Assembly (NCBI RefSeq): GCF_023702065.1
Contig: NZ_QFDM01000002.1
Span: forward strand, 744,001-808,000
Length of the DNA stretch: 64,000 nt
DNA from: Methanoculleus oceani
GTDB taxonomy: Archaea; Halobacteriota; Methanomicrobia; Methanomicrobiales; Methanoculleaceae
Direction of reading: 5' to 3'
The notes under the pieces are model-generated. The model was not told the origin of the DNA. It saw nothing but the letters and a program-made list of their open reading frames with translations, and did no database searches. Shown one piece after another: positions 60,526 through 64,000 of this stretch; the first letter of the stretch is position 1; each line of letters begins with the position of its first letter. The translations under genes were made by a program, and so were the position numbers.

Positions 60526-61312
60526 GTGGCCCTCCCGGTGGGGTTAGGGCGGGCCGGCTGTATGCCAGGATCGGGCCGGTCAGTGGGCTCATGCCTCCTT
60601 TGGTTTGGCTAGGTCCCGTATACTGGACTGTGGGAGTATCGCCACGGGGGATGGGGCTGACGGGGAGTGCGATGTTCCGACAGGAACGGAGCACGAGAAG
60701 GCCGAAGGCCTTTGAGGTGCGAGCGAGAGCGAGCTTGAGCACCGTTAGGTGCGAGGTGCGAACGGAGTGAGCATGAGAAACTCGAAGAGTTTCGAGGGGG
60801 GGCATGCCCCCCTCCCCTGTCTCAACCCCACTAAAATGACGTCTACAACCCCCACCCTGCCCGGCCTCCGGCCTCCTCACCCGCACCTGCGGTGCTCATG
60901 CTCCGGCCCTACGGCCCGTCACAACCCGCACCTGCGGTGCTCATGCTCCGGCCCTACGGCCCGTCACAACCCGCACCTGCGGTGCTCATGCTCCGGCCCT
61001 ACGGCCCGTCGCACCCCACACCTCGGGGCGGGGGCAGTGCGTGGCGATATGCGACGTTCTGGTAGGAACGGAGCTCGAGCACCGTAGGTGCGCAGTCCCC
61101 TCGAAAGCCGTGCACGAGTCCATCATGTCCTGAACAGTGGTAAGTTGGGCATGTGAGACCTAGATGTTGCAGGCTCCGGGATGTAATCTTCGAGAAACGT
61201 CGTCCCTTCGGAGGCTCACGCCCCTGTCCCTCGCAAGGATCCCTCCAGGATTACCTCGCCGGCAAGTCGACCAAACCGGTTCTCCCGGGCCGCAAAAGAA
61301 AAGATTAGCCGG
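60526..61312. other. 787-bp non-coding tract with clustered mini-hairpins
   Basis: No gene is evident. Short perfect hairpins with 3-4-nt loops are packed along it: GTTCC-GACA-GGAAC (60674-60687), AAGGCC-GAA-GGCCTT (60698-60712), GCACC-GTTA-GGTGC (60739-60752), AAACTC-GAA-GAGTTT (60778-60792), the palindrome GGGGGGCATGCCCCCC (60797-60812), and GCACC-GTA-GGTGC (61079-61091). Linkers of GAGC..GAG type recur between them, and a unit GTTCY-N4-GGAACGGAGC-N-CGAG occurs twice (from 60674 and from 61056). A tandem repeat occupies the centre. Confidence 0.7.
60880..61014. repeat. Three tandem copies of a 45-bp unit
   Basis: Copies lie at 60880-60924, 60925-60969 and 60970-61014. The first two are identical and the third differs only near its last bases. 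Each unit contains two mini-hairpins, GCACC-TGC-GGTGC and GGCC-CTAC-GGCC, linked by TCATGCTCC. There are no unique spacers, so it is not a CRISPR array. The 45-bp period would keep a reading frame, but no gene is supported here. Confidence 0.95.
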
Positions 61313-61933
61313 TTACTCCGGCCGGTAGTTCAGGTACAGGTCGTCCACCGTCGCCCTGTCCCCGCCGCTCTTTGCAAGCAGGTCCATGTAGGTGTAGACC
61401 TCGGGGGCATCCTTCTTTAAGAGTGCCGGGGTGGTGTGGTAGAGCATGAAGGCATCGGCAAAGAGCGCCGCCTCCTTCTCCTCACCGGGCGGTGCGTCGA
61501 TACCGGCCAGGTAGGACCCGGGGTTTGCGGCCAGCGTCGCAAAGACCGTGCTCTCTCCAAACTCCCTGGTATGGTAGACCCGGTACCCGACCTGCTCGGC
61601 GAAGACCTCGTCGGCCCGCGCCGGGTCCCTGTCCGAGCGGATGTAGATGGCGCTCTCCTCAGGGACGTACAGGCCGTTCACGCTCCCGGTCCCATCCCGC
61701 TGCCTGAACAACGCATTTCCGCTGTCGATGTAGACAGTGAGGTTCTCCATAAACTCTTCTCTGATCTTGGTGCTCTGCTGCAGCACCAGGGCCTCTGCAA
61801 GTGCCGCTTCGGTGCCGCTCCCATCCCTGTTTTCCAGACGGAAACCGGTGACCGGGCTCACTGAGAAGGCCGAACAAACGACGATCAGGAGAATGATCGC
61901 CGCGATCAACCGTGATCGAAATCGTGGGTCCAT
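61313..61933 (-). CDS. Secreted or anchored hypothetical protein
   Basis: A 206-residue protein with an N-terminal signal (AAIILLIVVCSAFSVSP) after a short basic segment, then a soluble domain. It has EEFMENLTVYIDSGN, YVPEESAIYIRSD, EVFAEQVGYRVYHTREFGES and ADAFMLYHTTPALLKKDAPEVYTYMDLL. No family is recognised with confidence; the ADAF-x10-LLKKDAPEVY segment recalls metalloprotease-associated toxin lethal-factor-like folds, but this is weak. The start at 61933 follows GGGAAAG. It is divergent from the NifH-like gene. Confidence 0.68.
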   Translation of the reverse strand: MDPRFRSRLIAAIILLIVVCSAFSVSPVTGFRLENRDGSGTEAALAEALVLQQSTKIREEFMENLTVYIDSGNALFRQRDGTGSVNGLYVPEESAIYIRSDRDPARADEVFAEQVGYRVYHTREFGESTVFATLAANPGSYLAGIDAPPGEEKEAALFADAFMLYHTTPALLKKDAPEVYTYMDLLAKSGGDRATVDDLYLNYRPE

Positions 61934-62158
61934 CGCTTTCCCTCTGCTTGACAAGAGTTTCAAACTGTTCAATATATACTTTTCTAATTTTAAAAAACAG
62001 AATATAAATCCCTGATTATTAAAATGCCGTAAGAAATTCAGGACTTTAGTAAAAGGACCTCTCAGATACACCGATCCAACCACAACAAAGCATATATAGT
62101 TAAGGAATGTGAACCCCATCCGACACCTAATTACCCATGCAAGCGCATAGTAGAAACA

Positions 62159-62977
62159 ATGAAACAGATCGCTCTCTACGGGAAGGGGGGAATCGGGAAA
62201 TCCACCACTGCAGCGAACCTGTCGGCAGCACTCGCAGGAGAGGGGCTCGATATCCTGCAGATCGGCTGCGATCCGAAGCACGACAGCACCCGCATGCTGA
62301 TGCACGGGACCTGGATCCCGACGGTCCTCGACCTCATCCGGGAGCGTGGAGACGAGAGCATCACCGCCGACGACGTGGTCTACGAGGGCTTCCGGGGGGT
62401 GCGCTGCGTGGAGGCCGGCGGCCCAGAACCGGGGATCGGGTGCGCCGGCCGGGGCATCATCGCGACATTCCAGCTCCTCGAACGCCTGGAGGCCCTCAAA
62501 GGCGACGTGATCGTCTACGATGTCCTCGGAGACGTCGTCTGCGGCGGCTTCGCGATGCCGATGCGTGAGGGATACGCGCAGGAGGTCTACCTGGTCACCT
62601 CCGGCGAACTGATGTCCGTCTACGCAGCGAACAACATCGCAAAAGCCATCGCCCGCCTCTCGCGCAGGGTGCGGAGCAGGTGCTCCCTCGGAGGCGTGAT
62701 CTGCAACGCAAAGAACATCGAGGGCGAACGGGACCTGGTGGAGGAGTTCGCACGCCGGATCAACTCACGGCTCATCGCCTACATCCCCCGCTCCCGGGTC
62801 GTGCAGGTTGCGGAACTGCACAAGCAGACGGTCGTCGAGTACGCCCCCGAATCGGACCAGGCGGCGGTCTACCAGGAACTTGCACGCACGATTTACGGAA
62901 ACGAAACGACGAGTATCCCCACCCCCCTCGAGATGGATGAGCTCGAAACCTTCGCCCTCGAATTCGTCCAGGTTTGA
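62159..62977 (+). CDS. NifH-like reductase ATPase (CfbC or other nitrogenase-like family)
   Basis: A 272-residue homologue of nitrogenase iron protein. The P-loop GKGGIGKST is at 9-17, and the [4Fe-4S] ligands are Cys95 in GIGCAGRG and Cys128 in GDVVCGGF, with the switch motif DPKHDST. Members include NifH, ChlL/BchL and CfbC, which reduces Ni-sirohydrochlorin diamide in coenzyme F430 synthesis. The immediate partner is a NifD-like protein with matching cluster cysteines. The absence of nifK/E/N in view and the methanogen setting favour a F430 or group IV nitrogenase-like role over nitrogen fixation. A TATA-like CATATATAG lies at 62090-62098. Confidence 0.9.
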   Translation: MKQIALYGKGGIGKSTTAANLSAALAGEGLDILQIGCDPKHDSTRMLMHGTWIPTVLDLIRERGDESITADDVVYEGFRGVRCVEAGGPEPGIGCAGRGIIATFQLLERLEALKGDVIVYDVLGDVVCGGFAMPMREGYAQEVYLVTSGELMSVYAANNIAKAIARLSRRVRSRCSLGGVICNAKNIEGERDLVEEFARRINSRLIAYIPRSRVVQVAELHKQTVVEYAPESDQAAVYQELARTIYGNETTSIPTPLEMDELETFALEFVQV

Positions 62978-64000
62978 GGGGTGTACCCTGACCGGAGCGC
63001 TCTCGGTGCTCACGGAGGTACGGGACGCTGTCTGCATCGTCCACGGTCCGGCGGGGTGCACGCACCATAACTTCTCCCTTCTTCACGCCACGTTGCTCTC
63101 GAACGGCCGGGTCGAAGTCCCCCGCCTCCTCTCCACCCGCTTAACGGAGAACGGCATCATCTTCGGGGGGGAAGAGGCGCTGGAGAAGACCATAACACGG
63201 GCGCTCTCGCTCTCGCCCACGCCCGCTTCCGTCTTCGTCCTCTCGACCTGCATCGTCGAGACGATCGGGGACGACGTCGCGGCGGTCTGCGCAAAAGAGC
63301 GGAGCATCCCGGTCATCGCCGTCCCGACCGCCGGGTTCCTCGGGGGGGTATTTGAGACCGGCATCAGAAACGCCCTCTCCTCCGTAGCCTCGCTCGCCCG
63401 GCCCGGAGGCGAGGCGACCCTCTCGGCAAACCTGGTCGGCGAGAAGAACCTGGAGTACGGCGTCGACGAGAATGCGGCCGAGATCGCACGCCTCCTCAGC
63501 CGGCTCGGCATCGGGGTCAACCTCAGGTTCGTCCGGGAGATCGGTACCAGGGATATCGAACGCCTCGGCTCTGCCGCCGTGAACATCCTCCGCGAACCGG
63601 CGCTCCGGCCGGTCGGGGAAGACCTCAAACGGAGGCTCGGCACGCCCTACGTGGACTCGTTCCCGGCAGGCCTTACGGGGACGTGCCGATTCCTTGAGGA
63701 TGTCGGCCGGATCTGCGGCATCGACGCCTCGGCAGCCGTCGAAGAGGAGCGCGCCTATCAGGCGGCGATGCTCGCGAGGTTCGCCGGGATCGCGGGCAGC
63801 AGGGTGCACTTCCAGTCTCCCCACCCCATGCTCAAGACCGATCCGGGCGCGGAGGCCATCTGCACCGAATGCGCCGAAGCCCTCGACCTCGCCGTCGTCC
63901 CGGACGGGGCGGCCATCCCCCTTCCGTACCCGGCGCCCGTGGGGACCGCCGGCCTCCGGCGGATGCTGCACCGGTGGCGGGTTCTTATCCGGGAGAAGAG
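62937..64000 (+). CDS. NifD-like nitrogenase component 1 protein (cut by window edge)
   Basis: The reading frame begins at ATG 62937, overlapping the NifH-like gene by 41 nt, and runs off the right edge after 354 codons. [26 protein letters not shown] and [13 protein letters not shown] place Cys16, Cys41 and Cys105 where NifD has P-cluster ligands 62, 88 and 154 (spacings 25 and 64 against 26 and 66). The rest matches the nitrogenase/oxidoreductase component 1 domain ([36 protein letters not shown]). CfbD is one candidate; a distinct nitrogenase-like system is another. A later Cys/His cofactor ligand cannot be judged because the gene is truncated. Confidence 0.85.
   Translation, partial: MSSKPSPSNSSRFEGCTLTGALSVLTEVRDAVCIVHGPAGCTHHNFSLLHATLLSNGRVEVPRLLSTRLTENGIIFGGEEALEKTITRALSLSPTPASVFVLSTCIVETIGDDVAAVCAKERSIPVIAVPTAGFLGGVFETGIRNALSSVASLARPGGEATLSANLVGEKNLEYGVDENAAEIARLLSRLGIGVNLRFVREIGTRDIERLGSAAVNILREPALRPVGEDLKRRLGTPYVDSFPAGLTGTCRFLEDVGRICGIDASAAVEEERAYQAAMLARFAGIAGSRVHFQSPHPMLKTDPGAEAICTECAEALDLAVVPDGAAIPLPYPAPVGTAGLRRMLHRWRVLIREK

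Noticed and set aside
60880-61014. Possible CRISPR array
   Set aside because: The repeats are directly adjacent with no variable spacers, and no cas genes are seen in the window.
60749-61087. Open frame across the 45-bp tandem repeat giving a 15-residue repeat protein
   Set aside because: Low-complexity Cys/Pro/Arg/His product, no ribosome site, and the repeats consist of hairpins, so a non-coding tract is the better reading.
61313-62305. Longer form of the secreted protein starting at 62305
   Set aside because: The extra 124 residues cover an AT-rich promoter region and the start of the divergent NifH-like gene. The ATG at 61933 has a ribosome site and gives a normal signal peptide.

Overview
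This window is chromosomal DNA from a hydrogenotrophic methanogen, most likely genus Methanoculleus (order Methanomicrobiales). The evidence is high GC coding sequence, an archaeal histone, RadA, FEN1 and RPA, F420H2 oxidase, an archaeal-type phosphoribulokinase, several methanogen-only DUF families, and an intramembrane protease whose catalytic aspartates fall at residues 162 and 220. Those are the positions reported for the crystallised presenilin homologue of Methanoculleus marisnigri. Genes often have a TATA-like box 22-33 nt before the start codon and no Shine-Dalgarno site (leaderless), while genes inside operons usually have GGTGA or GGAGG sites.

Region 1 (1-14.5 kb) opens with a truncated hisD and is then a dense molybdate/tungstate island. 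It holds two tupABC-like operons, one wtpABC operon between them, a MOT1-type permease, and a homologue of the molybdenum storage protein. A winged-helix protein, a UPF0066/TrmO-like protein, a SemiSWEET and a short TiaS-like protein are interspersed. Palindromes and repeated ATAAAC/GAGTAAACC elements lie in the intergenic spaces. The cargo is probably used by tungsten or molybdenum formate and formylmethanofuran dehydrogenases; fdhD lies at 36.4 kb.

Region 2 (14.6-28 kb) has an MBL hydrolase, a PAS-only sensor, an orphan helical protein, a thioesterase, then pyrG, guaA (subunit B) and a tight argD-hisC-AK6-CDP-alcohol transferase operon. TspO and a REC-PAS-PAS-GAF histidine kinase lie on the other strand.

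Region 3 (28-35.7 kb) is a surface-protein locus with a 3' pseudogene remnant followed by two giant paralogues. In each paralogue, six-bladed kelch/Asp-box propellers appear to be inserted inside PKD domains (four cases in all).

Region 4 (35.7-49.5 kb) has a cutA-fdhD-DUF1890-DUF1894 operon, a cysteine desulfurase, dapL-like and lysA, RPA, radA and phosphoglycolate phosphatase. It continues with a PRC-barrel protein, a histone with a 5' leader hairpin, an HTH-CBS regulator divergent from a NOG1 GTPase, the presenilin homologue, a small membrane protein and FEN1.

Region 5 (49.5-64 kb) has a DUF2193-DUF2180 pair, an aquaporin, a rubredoxin overlapping a pyruvate-oxidase-like TPP enzyme, a slipin, endonuclease V, F420H2 oxidase, phosphoribulokinase and TrkH. 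A hairpin-rich non-coding tract with a 3 x 45 bp tandem repeat follows. The window ends with a secreted protein and a NifH-like/NifD-like pair, the latter cut by the window edge.
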